A DNA stretch of 64,000 nucleotides, from positions 62,001-126,000 of the forward strand of contig NZ_JAINRD010000009.1 in assembly GCF_020400605.1 (NCBI RefSeq), given 5' to 3'. Source of the stretch: Streptomyces aculeolatus. GTDB lineage: Bacteria; Actinomycetota; Actinomycetes; Streptomycetales; Streptomycetaceae. The position numbers and the translations under genes were made by a program. The notes under the pieces were generated by a model that saw nothing but the letters and a program-made list of their open reading frames with translations, was not told the DNA's origin and did no database searches. Below, piece by piece: positions 7,970-16,185 of this stretch (its first letter is position 1; each line of letters starts with the position of its first letter).

Positions 7970-8533
7970 TCAGAGCGCGAGGAGCATCGCGACCATGCCC
8001 GCCCCCATGCAGACCCGGCAGGCGCCGGCCAGCTCCGGCCGCGCGGCCCAGCCGCCGAAACCGCCGCCGCCGAACCCGCTCCCGCCGAAACCCGCCGCGG
8101 CGCCCGCGGCGACCGGCCGCAGCCCTCCGTACAGCACGTAGAGCACGAAGTACGCGAGCAGCCCCGCGGTGACGGCCGGCAGCCCGGCGGCGCCGTGCCC
8201 CCCGTGGTCCGCCGCGCCCATGGCGACCGCCATGTACACCATCGCCAGCGCGCCGATCGCGTGGTGCAGGTGGTGCCCCGCGGTGCGCAGCGGCAGCACG
8301 GCCCGTACGAACGCGGCCCCGAAGACCGCGGCGAAGGCGCCCGCCGTCCACGCCGCCGGCCCCGGCAGCCCCGGGGGCAGCGCCATCGCGGCCATCCCCA
8401 ACCCCATGACCGCGTCCCCGGCGGCGCCGCGCCGCTCCTCGGCGGCGACGGCCCGCATCCGTAACAGGCAGAGCGCGCCGACGCCCGCGCACAGCGCGGT
8501 CAGCAGCAGGCCGGTGAGCGGCGGTCCGTGCAT
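7970..8533 (-). CDS. DUF5134 membrane protein with a TTA codon
   Basis: 187 residues from ATG 8533, with five or so hydrophobic stretches. A His-rich patch lies around residues 85-115 (TAGHHLHHAIGAL, ADHGGHGAA) and a Gly/Phe-rich loop (GFGGSGFGGGGFGG) before the last helix. This matches DUF5134, often linked to M56 proteases in Streptomyces. Codon 24 is TTA (8464-8462), the rare leucine codon read by the bldA tRNA, so translation may be developmentally limited. The His clusters could bind metal, but that is inference. It probably heads the transcript that contains the M56 gene. Confidence 0.78.
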   Translation of the reverse strand: MHGPPLTGLLLTALCAGVGALCLLRMRAVAAEERRGAAGDAVMGLGMAAMALPPGLPGPAAWTAGAFAAVFGAAFVRAVLPLRTAGHHLHHAIGALAMVYMAVAMGAADHGGHGAAGLPAVTAGLLAYFVLYVLYGGLRPVAAGAAAGFGGSGFGGGGFGGWAARPELAGACRVCMGAGMVAMLLAL

Positions 8534-8636
8534 CCCCGGGCCCCCTCGGACGACGACGGCGGCCCCGCGGCACGACTGCGGGGTCCGGCCGGCGCCGGCC
8601 CGGGGCGCAGGGCGCTTTGACGGAAGGCTGCCCGTA

Positions 8637-8685
8637 CCCCTGCGCCCGCACGCGAGCGCACAGGCGCGCGGAGCGGGCGCAGGGG
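8637..8685 (-). terminator. Hairpin downstream of GDPD gene
   Basis: Arms 8637-8648 and 8674-8685 are perfectly complementary over 12 bp around a 25-base GC-rich loop. It lies 14 bases after the stop of the glycerophosphodiester phosphodiesterase gene in the minus direction. Confidence 0.6.
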
Positions 8686-8698
8686 AGCGCGCGGCGGC

Positions 8699-9382
8699 TC
8701 AGGCGGTGAAGCGCACCGAGTGCTTCATCCCGGGGAAGTCCGTCACGACGCCCTGCAACCGGAGGCCGCGGGCGAGCTTCAGCTCCTCGGGGGTGTTGAC
8801 GGTCCAGGCGATGACCTTCAGCCCCGCCTCGTGCGCGCGGTCCGCCAGCTCCAGCGTCAGCCGGCGGATGTTCAGCGACAGCATCACCGCGCCGGCCTCG
8901 CGGGCGCGGTCGACCACCCCGAGCCCGTAGTGGCTGGCGACCAGCACCCGCGGCACCTCGGGCAGCAGCTGCCGCATCTCCGCCAGCGCCTCGTCGTGGA
9001 ACGACAGCACCTCGACCCGGCCGACGAGGTCGTGCGCGGTCATGGCCTCGGCGAGGGCCTTGGCGGCGGCGACGTCCTTGATCTCGACCTGCAGCCGGCC
9101 CTTCACCGCCTCGACCACCTCGTCGAAGGTCGGGACGCGCTCGCCCTGGCCGGCGTCCAGCTCGCGCAGTTCCGCGAGGGTGAAGTCGGCGACGGCGCCC
9201 TCGCCGTCCGTCGTGCGGTCCACGTCGGGGTCGTGCATGACGACCAGGTGGCCGTCCTTGCTCAGATGCAGGTCGAGCTCGATGGCGTCCATGCCCTCGC
9301 GATCCGCGCGGACGAAGGAGCGGATCGTGTTCTCCGGCTCGACGCCCATCAACCCGCGGTGACCGATGGTCAGAAATGACAC
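8699..9382 (-). CDS. Glycerophosphodiester phosphodiesterase family protein
   Basis: 227 residues from GTG 9382. The GDPD TIM-barrel motifs are all visible: GHRG near residue 7, PENTIRSF, IELDLHLSKDGHLVVMHD (the metal and catalytic Glu, Asp and His), QVEIKD near the middle and VIAWTVNTPEEL near the C-terminus. The family hydrolyses glycerophosphodiesters to glycerol 3-phosphate and an alcohol. No signal peptide is present, so it acts in the cytoplasm, unlike secreted GlpQ enzymes. The gene stands alone between two hairpins and is divergent from the DUF6421 operon. No Pho-box was recognised upstream. Confidence 0.9.
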   Translation of the reverse strand: MSFLTIGHRGLMGVEPENTIRSFVRADREGMDAIELDLHLSKDGHLVVMHDPDVDRTTDGEGAVADFTLAELRELDAGQGERVPTFDEVVEAVKGRLQVEIKDVAAAKALAEAMTAHDLVGRVEVLSFHDEALAEMRQLLPEVPRVLVASHYGLGVVDRAREAGAVMLSLNIRRLTLELADRAHEAGLKVIAWTVNTPEELKLARGLRLQGVVTDFPGMKHSVRFTA

Positions 9383-9716
9383 TGCGCTCTCGCCCTCCGT
9401 CGGCGGTCCGTCACAGACTGGCGCAAAGCCTAGGCCAAATCGGGGAGATCGACACCGGTCGTGCGGGGTCCGTACGACGGGTCGCGGCAAAGCGGGCGGC
9501 GGGGTCACCCGGAGGTGGGAGGGCCTCGTTCCGCGGCTGCTCCGACCCCCGTACGGCGCAGGTGACGGGAAGGGCCAGGGGCTGAACCGTGCTGCGCCGC
9601 AAGATTTACGTTCCGTAGTCGTGAACCGCGCAAGGTTTCCCGGAGGCCCGCTTGAGGGAGATCCTCCTCCAGGGATACGGTGGGTAGACAGGAAGTTCTT
9701 AACGTAGGAGTGGTCC
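9383..9716. other. Gene-free divergent intergenic region, GDPD / DUF6421
   Basis: 334 bases. The right end holds a promoter for the DUF6421 operon (9652-9681) and an AGGAG site at 9706-9710. I see no other gene, repeat or clear operator in the remainder. Confidence 0.5.
9652..9681 (+). promoter_or_regulatory. Promoter of the DUF6421 operon
   Basis: TTGAGG at 9652-9657 and TACGGT at 9676-9681 are separated by 18 bases, a good match to the HrdB-type -35/-10 pattern. The -10 lies 35 bases before the ATG. Confidence 0.55.
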
Positions 9717-11126
9717 ATGACGGAAATTCTTGCTTCCGCGACCGCGGAAGGTGACGTTCTGTCCGCCGCGGACGCCCCGCGCGTAGTCGAGCACCCCGCC
9801 TGGGGACGGCTGAAGGACGCCGTCGAGGAGATCCGCCCCTGGCAGTCGAAGGACGGCTCCATCGACTTCGACGCCGAGGGCGCCCCGGCGCGTCCCGCCG
9901 CCGAGGACGCCGTCGGGCGGGTCGCCGCCGCCGTACGCGAGCTGTCCCCCCTGGTGCCGCACGACGCCGACTACCACGACGCCGTCATAGCCGACCTGCG
10001 CCGGTGGGCCGCCGACGGCTTCGGCGTGCCCGACTTCCTGGACTCGGTGCTCGCCTTCCACCCCGCGGACCACCGCGCCGACGGGGTGCAGCACCTCGTC
10101 GTCTTCCCCATGTACACGCAGAACGGCAACCCGGACCGCAACGTCGAGGCCGTCGTCATCCGCGTCGTCTGGCCCGCCTGGCTCGCCGAGCTGGAGCGCA
10201 CCCGCTACGACAACCCGATGTTCCTCGGCATCACGTTCGAGGACTTCACCTCCGGGTACGACACGAACTCCGCCGTGCTCTTCCCCGAGACCATCGCCAT
10301 GCGCGAGGTCCCGCCGCGCTTCACCTGGGGCGCCATCTTCTGCGACCGCGAGGCCGCCCGCTTCCGCCGCGTCAGCGCCGCGGCCATCGAGGCCACCGGC
10401 CTGGAGCTGCCGGAGGAGGCCCGCGGGCTGCTCACCGACCAGGAGCGCGCGCAGCAGACGTTCGTGCTCTGGGACATGGTCCACGACCGCACGCACAGCC
10501 ACGGCGACCTGCCGTTCGACCCCTTCATGATCAAGCAGCGGCAGCCGTTCTGGATGTACGGGATAGAGGAGCTGCGCTGCGACCTCACCGCCTTCCACGA
10601 GGCCGGCAAGCTCGCCGCCGACGGCTTCCCGCAGGGCCGCGACGTGCAGTACACGGTGCTGATGGACCGGCTGTTCCGCTTCCCGGTCACCGGTGAGCGC
10701 AACCGCAACTACGACGGCCTCGGCGGCCAGCTCCTCTTCGCGTACCTGCACAAGCACGACGCGCTGCGCTGGACCGACAACCGGCTGTCCGTCGACTGGG
10801 ACCTGGCCCGCGAGGTCACCGGCCGGCTGCGCAACGAGATCGAGACGCTGTACCGCGAGGGCATCGACCGGCCGAAGCTGGTCCACTGGTTCAAGGCGTA
10901 CGACCTGGTGTCCACCTACCTCGCCCCGCACCCCGGCTCCACCTGGGCCAAGGGCCCGGACGCGCTCGACCTGGCCAAGCCGCCGCGGAAACTCGTGGAC
11001 GACGTGCTGCCCGACGAGTTTCCCCTCAGCATGTTCTATGAGGCCCTTGCCAAGAAGCTGCGCAAGGTGATCGAGTCGACGCGGGGTATCACGGCCGAGA
11101 CCGCCGAGCTGGCGGACGCCGCGTGA
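9717..11126 (+). CDS. DUF6421 family protein
   Basis: 469 residues; ATG 9717 follows AGGAG by six bases. This matches the actinobacterial DUF6421 family, which has no assigned function. A conserved-looking polar core stands out: HDRTHSHG near residues 256-263, then YGIEELRCDLTAFHE near 281-296. A His-x3-His-x-His-Gly followed about 25 residues later by Glu-Glu-x-Arg-x-Asp recalls a zinc-peptidase active site (the M49 family uses HExxGH and EExRAE), but the spacing differs, so this is only a suggestion. No signal peptide or membrane helix is seen. Its last codons overlap a GTGA at the head of the SDR reading frame, so this is the first gene of a coupled operon with the SDR and aldolase genes. 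Confidence 0.8.
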   Translation: MTEILASATAEGDVLSAADAPRVVEHPAWGRLKDAVEEIRPWQSKDGSIDFDAEGAPARPAAEDAVGRVAAAVRELSPLVPHDADYHDAVIADLRRWAADGFGVPDFLDSVLAFHPADHRADGVQHLVVFPMYTQNGNPDRNVEAVVIRVVWPAWLAELERTRYDNPMFLGITFEDFTSGYDTNSAVLFPETIAMREVPPRFTWGAIFCDREAARFRRVSAAAIEATGLELPEEARGLLTDQERAQQTFVLWDMVHDRTHSHGDLPFDPFMIKQRQPFWMYGIEELRCDLTAFHEAGKLAADGFPQGRDVQYTVLMDRLFRFPVTGERNRNYDGLGGQLLFAYLHKHDALRWTDNRLSVDWDLAREVTGRLRNEIETLYREGIDRPKLVHWFKAYDLVSTYLAPHPGSTWAKGPDALDLAKPPRKLVDDVLPDEFPLSMFYEALAKKLRKVIESTRGITAETAELADAA

Positions 11127-11167
11127 CGGACCCCGCGGTCGGCAGGGCAGCGGAGGAGGAGATCGTC

Positions 11168-11953
11168 ATGAGCCCCGGGGCAGACGGCAGGAACGGAGGC
11201 GGCGGCCCGCTCGCGGGCGCGGTCGTGGCCGTGGCGGGAGCGGGCGGACCGGCAGGCCGGGCGACGCTGTGCCGGCTCGCCGGATCGGGCGCCACTCTCG
11301 TCGGCTGCGACGCCGACGCCGAGCGCCTGGCCGAGTCCGTCAACGCGGCGCGGGCCGCGGGCGGCGGCGCCATCCCGGTCACCGGCGACACGGTCGACCT
11401 GCTCGACCCGCACGCCGCCCGGGCCTGGGCGGAGAGCATCGAGAAGGACTACGGGCGCGTCGACGGCCTGGTCCACCTCGTCGGCGGCTGGCGCGGCTCG
11501 CGCTCCTTCGCCACCACCGACCTGGCCGACTGGACGGTGCTGCACGACCTGCTCCTGCGTACCGTGCAGCACACCTCCCTCGCCTTCGACGAGCCGCTGC
11601 GGCGCAGCGGCCGCGGCCGCTACGTCCTCGTCAGCGCCGCCGGCGCCAGCCAGCCCACCGCCGGCAACGCCGCGTACGCCGCCGCCAAGGCGGGCGCCGA
11701 GGCGTGGACGCTGGCCATGGCCGACGGCTTCCGCAAGGCCGGCGAGGCCGAAGGGCTGGACGGGCCCGCCGCGGCGGCCGTGATCCTGGTGGTCAAGGCG
11801 CTGGTGAACGACGCGATGCGCGAGGCCAAGCCGAACGCGAAGTTCGCGGGCTTCACCGACGTGGACGACCTGGCCGACAACATCGCGGAGGTCTGGGACA
11901 GGCCCGCGCAAGAACTGAACGGGACCCGCCTGTGGCTCACCGCCCAGCCATGA
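11168..11953 (+). CDS. Short-chain dehydrogenase/reductase (SDR) family protein
   Basis: 261 residues from ATG 11168, chosen because GGAGGAG lies eight bases upstream; an in-frame GTG at 11123 overlapping the DUF6421 stop would add 15 residues. The Rossmann dinucleotide loop reads VAGAGGPAGRAT, a variant of TGxxxGxG. The active-site Tyr-x3-Lys is AAYAAAKAGAEA, with the preceding Ser in VLVSAAGAS. The strand LVHLVGG takes the place of the usual NNAG. The fold and catalytic residues are present, while the substrate is unknown. The stop overlaps the start of the aldolase gene as ATGA. Confidence 0.85.
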   Translation: MSPGADGRNGGGGPLAGAVVAVAGAGGPAGRATLCRLAGSGATLVGCDADAERLAESVNAARAAGGGAIPVTGDTVDLLDPHAARAWAESIEKDYGRVDGLVHLVGGWRGSRSFATTDLADWTVLHDLLLRTVQHTSLAFDEPLRRSGRGRYVLVSAAGASQPTAGNAAYAAAKAGAEAWTLAMADGFRKAGEAEGLDGPAAAAVILVVKALVNDAMREAKPNAKFAGFTDVDDLADNIAEVWDRPAQELNGTRLWLTAQP

Positions 11954-13062
11954 CCACGACCACCGCACCGGGCGGGGGAGACCCCGCAGGACAGCCGCAG
12001 CGCACGGACGCCAAGCGCCGCCACGACCCGGCGGAGTGCGGCTTCGCCAGCGACAACTACGCCGGTGCGCACCCGGAGATCCTCGCCGCGCTCGCCCTGG
12101 CCAACGGCGGCCACCAGGTCAGCTACGGCGAGGACGACTACACCGCGCACCTGCAGCACGTCTTCCGCGGCCACTTCGGCATGGACGCCGAGGTGTACCC
12201 GGTCTTCAACGGGACCGGCGCCAACGTCGTCGCGCTGCAGGCCGTCACCGACCGCTGGGGCGCGGTGATCTGCGCGGACACCGCGCACATCCACGTCGAC
12301 GAGTGCGGCGCCCCCGAGCGCGTCGGCGGGCTGAAGCTGCTGACCGTACCGACGCCGGACGGCAAGCTCACCCCCGAGCTGATCGACCGCGAGGCGCGCG
12401 GCTGGGACGACGAGCACCGCGCCATGCCGCAGGTCGTCTCGATCACCCAGGCCACCGAGTACGGCACGGTCTACACCCCCGACGAGATCCGGGCGATCTG
12501 CGACCACGCGCACCGCCGCGGCATGCGCGTCCACCTCGACGGCGCCCGGATAGCCAACGCGGCGGCGACGCTGGACGTGCCGATGCGCGCGTTCACCAAC
12601 GTCGCCGGCGTCGACATCCTCTCCTTCGGCGGCACGAAGAACGGCATGCTCCTCGGCGAGGCCGTCGTCGTCCTCGACCCCGGCGCCGTCCGCGCGATGA
12701 AGCACCTGCGCAAGCTGTCGATGCAGCTGGCCTCCAAGATGCGCTTCGTCTCGGCCCAGTTCGAGGCGCTCCTCGCCAAGGACCTGTGGCTGCGCAACGC
12801 CCGCCACGCCAACGCGATGGCCCGCCGCCTCGCCGACGGCGTACGCGGCATCGACGGCGTCGACGTGCTGCACCCCGTGCAGGCCAACGGCGTCTTCGCC
12901 CGGCTGCCGCACGACGTGTCCCTGGCGCTGCAGAAGGACTTCCGCTTCTACTTCTGGGACGAGGCGGACGGAGTGGTGCGCTGGATGTGCTCGTTCGACA
13001 CCGCGGAGGAGGACGTCGACACCTTCATCGCCGCGGTCGCGGAGGAAATGCGGAGGACGTAA
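11950..13062 (+). CDS. Threonine aldolase family PLP enzyme (beta-eliminating lyase)
   Basis: 370 residues from ATG 11950, overlapping the SDR stop by four bases. The family features are FASDNYAGAHPEIL at the N-terminus, the NGTGANVVAL turn, HLDGARIANA (the Asp that holds the pyridine nitrogen) and SFGGTKNGML with the PLP-binding Lys. These match low-specificity L-threonine aldolases of the Pseudomonas type, which cleave beta-hydroxy-alpha-amino acids to glycine and an aldehyde. Within the operon a preceding SDR could reduce or oxidise the aldehyde or the beta-hydroxy group; this link is inference. The product is cytoplasmic and probably tetrameric. Confidence 0.88.
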   Translation: MTTTTAPGGGDPAGQPQRTDAKRRHDPAECGFASDNYAGAHPEILAALALANGGHQVSYGEDDYTAHLQHVFRGHFGMDAEVYPVFNGTGANVVALQAVTDRWGAVICADTAHIHVDECGAPERVGGLKLLTVPTPDGKLTPELIDREARGWDDEHRAMPQVVSITQATEYGTVYTPDEIRAICDHAHRRGMRVHLDGARIANAAATLDVPMRAFTNVAGVDILSFGGTKNGMLLGEAVVVLDPGAVRAMKHLRKLSMQLASKMRFVSAQFEALLAKDLWLRNARHANAMARRLADGVRGIDGVDVLHPVQANGVFARLPHDVSLALQKDFRFYFWDEADGVVRWMCSFDTAEEDVDTFIAAVAEEMRRT

Positions 13063-13089
13063 CCGCCGCATGCCTATACGCTCCTCTGC

Positions 13090-13665
13090 ATGAAACTCCA
13101 GCAGGAGCTGCCCGACCTGTCCGCGTACCTCGCCGCCGACGCGGTCGTCGACCACGAGCACCCGCTCGTGGCCGGGACCGCGTACCGGCTGCGCGAGGTC
13201 GCGGAGGAGGCCGAGGCGTACGCCAAGGGGGCCTACGAGTTCGTGCGGGACACGATCCCGCACTCCAACGACGCCGGGGACCTGCGCGTCACCTGCCGCG
13301 CCTCGGACGTGCTGAAGGCCCGCACCGGCATCTGCTACGCCAAGGCGCACGCCCTCGTCGCCCTGCTGCGGGCGCAGGGCATCCCGGCCGGCTTCTGCTA
13401 CCAGCACCTCGGCGTGCTGCACGGCCTCGTCGCACTGCGGCTGCCCGGCCACGACTGGATCCGGGTGGACCCCCGCGGCAACAAGCCGGGCGTCGACGCA
13501 CAGTTCCGCCTCGACCGCGAACAACTGGCCTACGTCCCCGACCCGTCCGCCGGCGAGCGCGATGACCCGCTGGTCCGCGCGGCGCCCCACCCGGCTACCC
13601 TCGAAGCGCTCCGCGCGGCCTCCGACCGCCGCCACCTGGACCGCCTCCTCCCCACCGCCCCGTGA
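13090..13665 (+). CDS. Transglutaminase-like (cysteine protease fold) family protein
   Basis: 191 residues from ATG 13090, 28 bases after the aldolase stop and with no strong ribosome binding site. The catalytic triad pattern of the transglutaminase-like superfamily is clear: Cys in TGICYAKAHALVALLRAQGIPA, His in GVLHGLVAL and Asp in IRVDPRGN. Size and simplicity resemble bacterial stand-alone domain proteins rather than cross-linking enzymes. There is no export signal. It may belong to the same transcript as the DUF6421 operon, but the function there is unknown. Confidence 0.82.
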   Translation: MKLQQELPDLSAYLAADAVVDHEHPLVAGTAYRLREVAEEAEAYAKGAYEFVRDTIPHSNDAGDLRVTCRASDVLKARTGICYAKAHALVALLRAQGIPAGFCYQHLGVLHGLVALRLPGHDWIRVDPRGNKPGVDAQFRLDREQLAYVPDPSAGERDDPLVRAAPHPATLEALRAASDRRHLDRLLPTAP

Positions 13666-13679
13666 CCCGCAATACCTCC

Positions 13680-13764
13680 AACCCCCAACTCCAGCGAACC
13701 CCCGCAAACCCCGCATACTCCCGCATAGCGCAACAGAGCCCAATACACCCCCGCACACCCGCCC
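13680..13764 (-). other. Strand-biased C-rich stretch with G-quadruplex potential
   Basis: Between the transglutaminase-like and B3/B4 genes the plus strand is nearly devoid of G. On the minus strand, 13764-13739 reads as four G-tracts with loops of one, five and six bases (a canonical quadruplex pattern). A second set lies around 13729-13682, with one longer loop. No gene is visible in the 206-bp gap. Confidence 0.5.
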
Positions 13765-13871
13765 AAGGGTAGGCCGCCCCACTGACAGCGACGGCGTCCG
13801 GGCCGCCCGCCACCGCTCGGGCGCCGAACCGCGGCCCGCCCCGCCCCCACCCCGACCCGCAGAAGGACCGC

Positions 13872-14540
13872 ATGACCCTCCGCACCCACGTCGCCGACGA
13901 CGTACGCGCCCTCGCCCCCGGCTTCGCCCACGTCGCCGTCGTCGCCCGCGGCCTCGTCGGCGGCCCCAGCGACGCCGCCGGCGCCGCGCTCCTCGACGAC
14001 GCCGCCCGCCGCCTCGCCGCCCGCCTCGACGGCACCCCGCCGCAGCAGGACCCGCACATGCAGGCGTGGCGTGCCGCGTACGCCGCCTTCGGCGCCAAGC
14101 CGTCCAAGTTCCGCAACTCCGCCGAGGCGCTGGCCCGCCGCGCCCTCGCCGACGCCGGACTGCCGCGGATCAACCGGCTGGTCGACATCTACAACGCCGT
14201 CAGCGTCGCCCACCTCGTCCCCGTCGGCGGCGAGGACACCGACCGCATCGACGGCGACATGCACCTCATCCGCGCCACCGGCGAGGAGCGCTTCGACGAG
14301 GAGCACCCCGAGCCCGGCGAGGTCGTCTGGCGCGACGGCACGGGCGTCACGTGCCGTCGGTGGAACTGGCGCCAGGGCGTGCGGACCCGGCTCACCGAGG
14401 AGTCCGTGAACGCGCTGTTCCTGCTGGAGCGGCAGGAGCCGATGACGTACGCGGAGCTGACCGCGGCGGCGCAGGAGCTGGCCGAGGCGCTGCAGAAGAG
14501 CTCGCCCGGCGCGGAGATCGAGATCCGCGACCCCGCCTGA
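13872..14540 (+). CDS. B3/B4 (PheT-like) domain protein
   Basis: 222 residues from ATG 13872, with GAAGGACCGC just upstream. The sequence follows the B3/B4 tRNA-binding-type domain found in phenylalanyl-tRNA synthetase beta chains and in stand-alone proteins. Landmarks are WRAAYAAFGAKPSKFRNS, LPRINRLVDIYNAVSV, and GGEDTDRIDGDMHLIRATGEE. Stand-alone members are thought to edit or bind amino-acid or tRNA-related ligands, but this is not proven. No anticodon-binding or catalytic synthetase domain is attached. A long perfect hairpin follows the gene. Confidence 0.82.
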   Translation: MTLRTHVADDVRALAPGFAHVAVVARGLVGGPSDAAGAALLDDAARRLAARLDGTPPQQDPHMQAWRAAYAAFGAKPSKFRNSAEALARRALADAGLPRINRLVDIYNAVSVAHLVPVGGEDTDRIDGDMHLIRATGEERFDEEHPEPGEVVWRDGTGVTCRRWNWRQGVRTRLTEESVNALFLLERQEPMTYAELTAAAQELAEALQKSSPGAEIEIRDPA

Positions 14541-14565
14541 CGGCGCCCGGACCCGCCACCCCGGA

Positions 14566-14614
14566 CCTCACCCTCGATCTGCCCCTCGACCTGCGGTGGA
14601 GATCGAGGGTGAGG
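14566..14614. terminator. Perfect 15-bp bidirectional hairpin
   Basis: CCTCACCCTCGATCT at 14566-14580 is exactly complementary to 14600-14614 across a 19-base loop. It lies between the convergent B3/B4 and acyltransferase genes. Confidence 0.7.
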
Positions 14615-14725
14615 GCGAGCCGGTCGAGGCGGGTCCGGCGGGCGCACGCCCGGAGCCCGGCCCGTACGCCCGGACCCGGCCGCTGCGTCAGCCCTCCAGT
14701 CGCCTCAGGCCCCCGGGCCGGCGCC

Positions 14726-15466
14726 TCAGACCCCCGGCGCCGGCGCGCTGCCGCCCAGGTGCGCAGGCTGCCACCAGTCGTCCCCCGGCCCCCGCGGGCG
14801 GTCCGGGTACGCGCCCTGCGCCGCCTCCAGCAGCTCCTGGATCCGGGCCTTGAGCCGCTCCGTCAGCTTCTCCGCGTCCTCGTGCGCCCCCTCGGCAGGC
14901 GGCCCGTCCACCGCTCCGTCCCCGGTCGGCACGGGCGCGCCCAGGCGCATGGTGATCGGCAGGTGGTTCCGTCCGAAGTCGCGGGGCCGGCCCTTGGTCC
15001 AGATCCGCTGCGTCCCCCACACCGCCATCGGCAGCAGCGGCACCCCGGCCTGCTGCGCCAGCCGCGCGGCGCCCGACTTGAACGACTTCAGCGTGAACGA
15101 CTGCGAGATCGTCGCCTCCGGGAAGACCCCGACGACCTCGCCCGAGCGCAGCGCGCGCAGCGCGTGCGAGAACGCCTGCCCGCCCTGCGCGCGGTCGACC
15201 GGAATGTGCCTCATCGCGCGCAGCAGCGGTCCTGAGACGCGGTGGCGGAAGACCGACTCCTTGGTCATGAAGCGCACGAACCGCTTCGCCGGGCGGGCCG
15301 CGTAGCCGCAGAACACGAAGTCCAGATAGCTGATGTGGTTGCTCACCAGGACCGCACCGCCGCGGCGCGGCACGTGCTCCTGGCCCTTCAGGTCGATCCG
15401 CAGGTCCATCGCCTTGAAGGCGGTTCTGCAGATGCCGACGACGGGCGGGTAGACGAGGTCTGCCAT
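14726..15466 (-). CDS. PlsC-type 1-acylglycerol-3-phosphate acyltransferase family
   Basis: 246 residues from ATG 15466. Acyltransferase block I is SNHISYLDF (His44-x4-Asp49), block II lies around KRFVRFMTKESVF, block III is VGVFPEATIS and block IV is VPLLPMAVWGTQRIW. All four motifs of the family are present. The enzyme probably transfers an acyl group to lysophosphatidic acid or a related lysolipid at the membrane. It has one short hydrophobic segment near the N-terminus. The C-terminal 40 residues are Pro/Gly-rich and variable. The gene is monocistronic between two gene-free stretches. Confidence 0.9.
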   Translation of the reverse strand: MADLVYPPVVGICRTAFKAMDLRIDLKGQEHVPRRGGAVLVSNHISYLDFVFCGYAARPAKRFVRFMTKESVFRHRVSGPLLRAMRHIPVDRAQGGQAFSHALRALRSGEVVGVFPEATISQSFTLKSFKSGAARLAQQAGVPLLPMAVWGTQRIWTKGRPRDFGRNHLPITMRLGAPVPTGDGAVDGPPAEGAHEDAEKLTERLKARIQELLEAAQGAYPDRPRGPGDDWWQPAHLGGSAPAPGV

Positions 15467-15640
15467 GCCGGGCTGGTCCCTTCTCCGGCCCGGAGGGTCA
15501 GCAGCTCCCGGCGGAAGTTACGCGTGCGTAGGTACGTACATCCCCGATCGTGCACGACGTGCGCGCCGCGCGCCAGACCCACTCCTTCGGCGTGACGGGA
15601 TCTTGTCACCGCCGCGGGGCGGTGCTGCATGCTGGATCCC

Positions 15641-16048
15641 ATGGAGGAGAAGGCGGACGGCACGCAGGAGCGGCTGACGGCGGCCGACCTCGACGCGGCG
15701 GAGCTGGGGGAGCGGGCCACCCTCGTGCAGTTCTCCAGCGCCTTCTGCCGCCCCTGCGCCGCCACGCGGCGGGTCCTTGCGGACGTCGCGGGCATGGTCG
15801 CAGGCGTGGCGTACGTGGACGTCGACGCCGAGAGCCACCTCGCACTCGTCCGCAGGCTCGGCGTGGAGCGGACGCCGACGGTGCTCGTGCTCGACTCGGA
15901 GGGCAGCGTGGTGCGCCGCGCCGAGGGCCTGCCCCGCAAGGCCGACGCCATCGCCGCGCTGGGCGCGGCGGTGGCGGCCGGGCCCCGGCGCGCGGAGGGC
16001 GGCGGGCGCGCGCGGCGCGTAGGAAATGTCACAGCCGAGCAGCCTTGA
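15641..16048 (+). CDS. Thioredoxin-like protein with CxxC
   Basis: 135 residues if ATG 15641 is used; ATG 15629 is four codons earlier and neither has a strong ribosome binding site. The thioredoxin fold is clear: LVQFSSAFCRPCAATRRVL with Cys36 and Cys39, VAYVDVDAE, and the cis-Pro loop ERTPTVLVLDSEG. The active site is CRPC rather than the classic CGPC. There is no signal peptide, so it is a cytoplasmic oxidoreductase-like protein. Its last 25 residues are Gly/Arg-rich and probably disordered. It lies 137 bases upstream of etfB and is probably transcribed separately because an operator-like site lies between. Confidence 0.82.
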   Translation: MEEKADGTQERLTAADLDAAELGERATLVQFSSAFCRPCAATRRVLADVAGMVAGVAYVDVDAESHLALVRRLGVERTPTVLVLDSEGSVVRRAEGLPRKADAIAALGAAVAAGPRRAEGGGRARRVGNVTAEQP

Positions 16049-16064
16049 ACAGTGGGTGTGCGCA

Positions 16065-16091
16065 CCAGTTTACTGGTGAGTAATAAACTGG
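16065..16091 (+). promoter_or_regulatory. Operator-like dyads upstream of etfBA
   Basis: CCAGTTTA (16065-16072) mirrors TAAACTGG (16084-16091), and inside them TTACT-GGTG-AGTAA (16070-16083) forms a perfect shorter dyad. This AT-rich island in GC-rich DNA resembles TetR-type operators of fatty-acid-degradation genes. The regulator is not in this window. Confidence 0.5.
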
Positions 16092-16185
16092 ACGGCGACC
16101 ACCGGACCCGCCCGGTGGGAGCCGTCGATGGCGCCTATGCTGCCAGCACGGCAGTGTCTCGATACGAAGCGGTAGGAGAGCCGGC

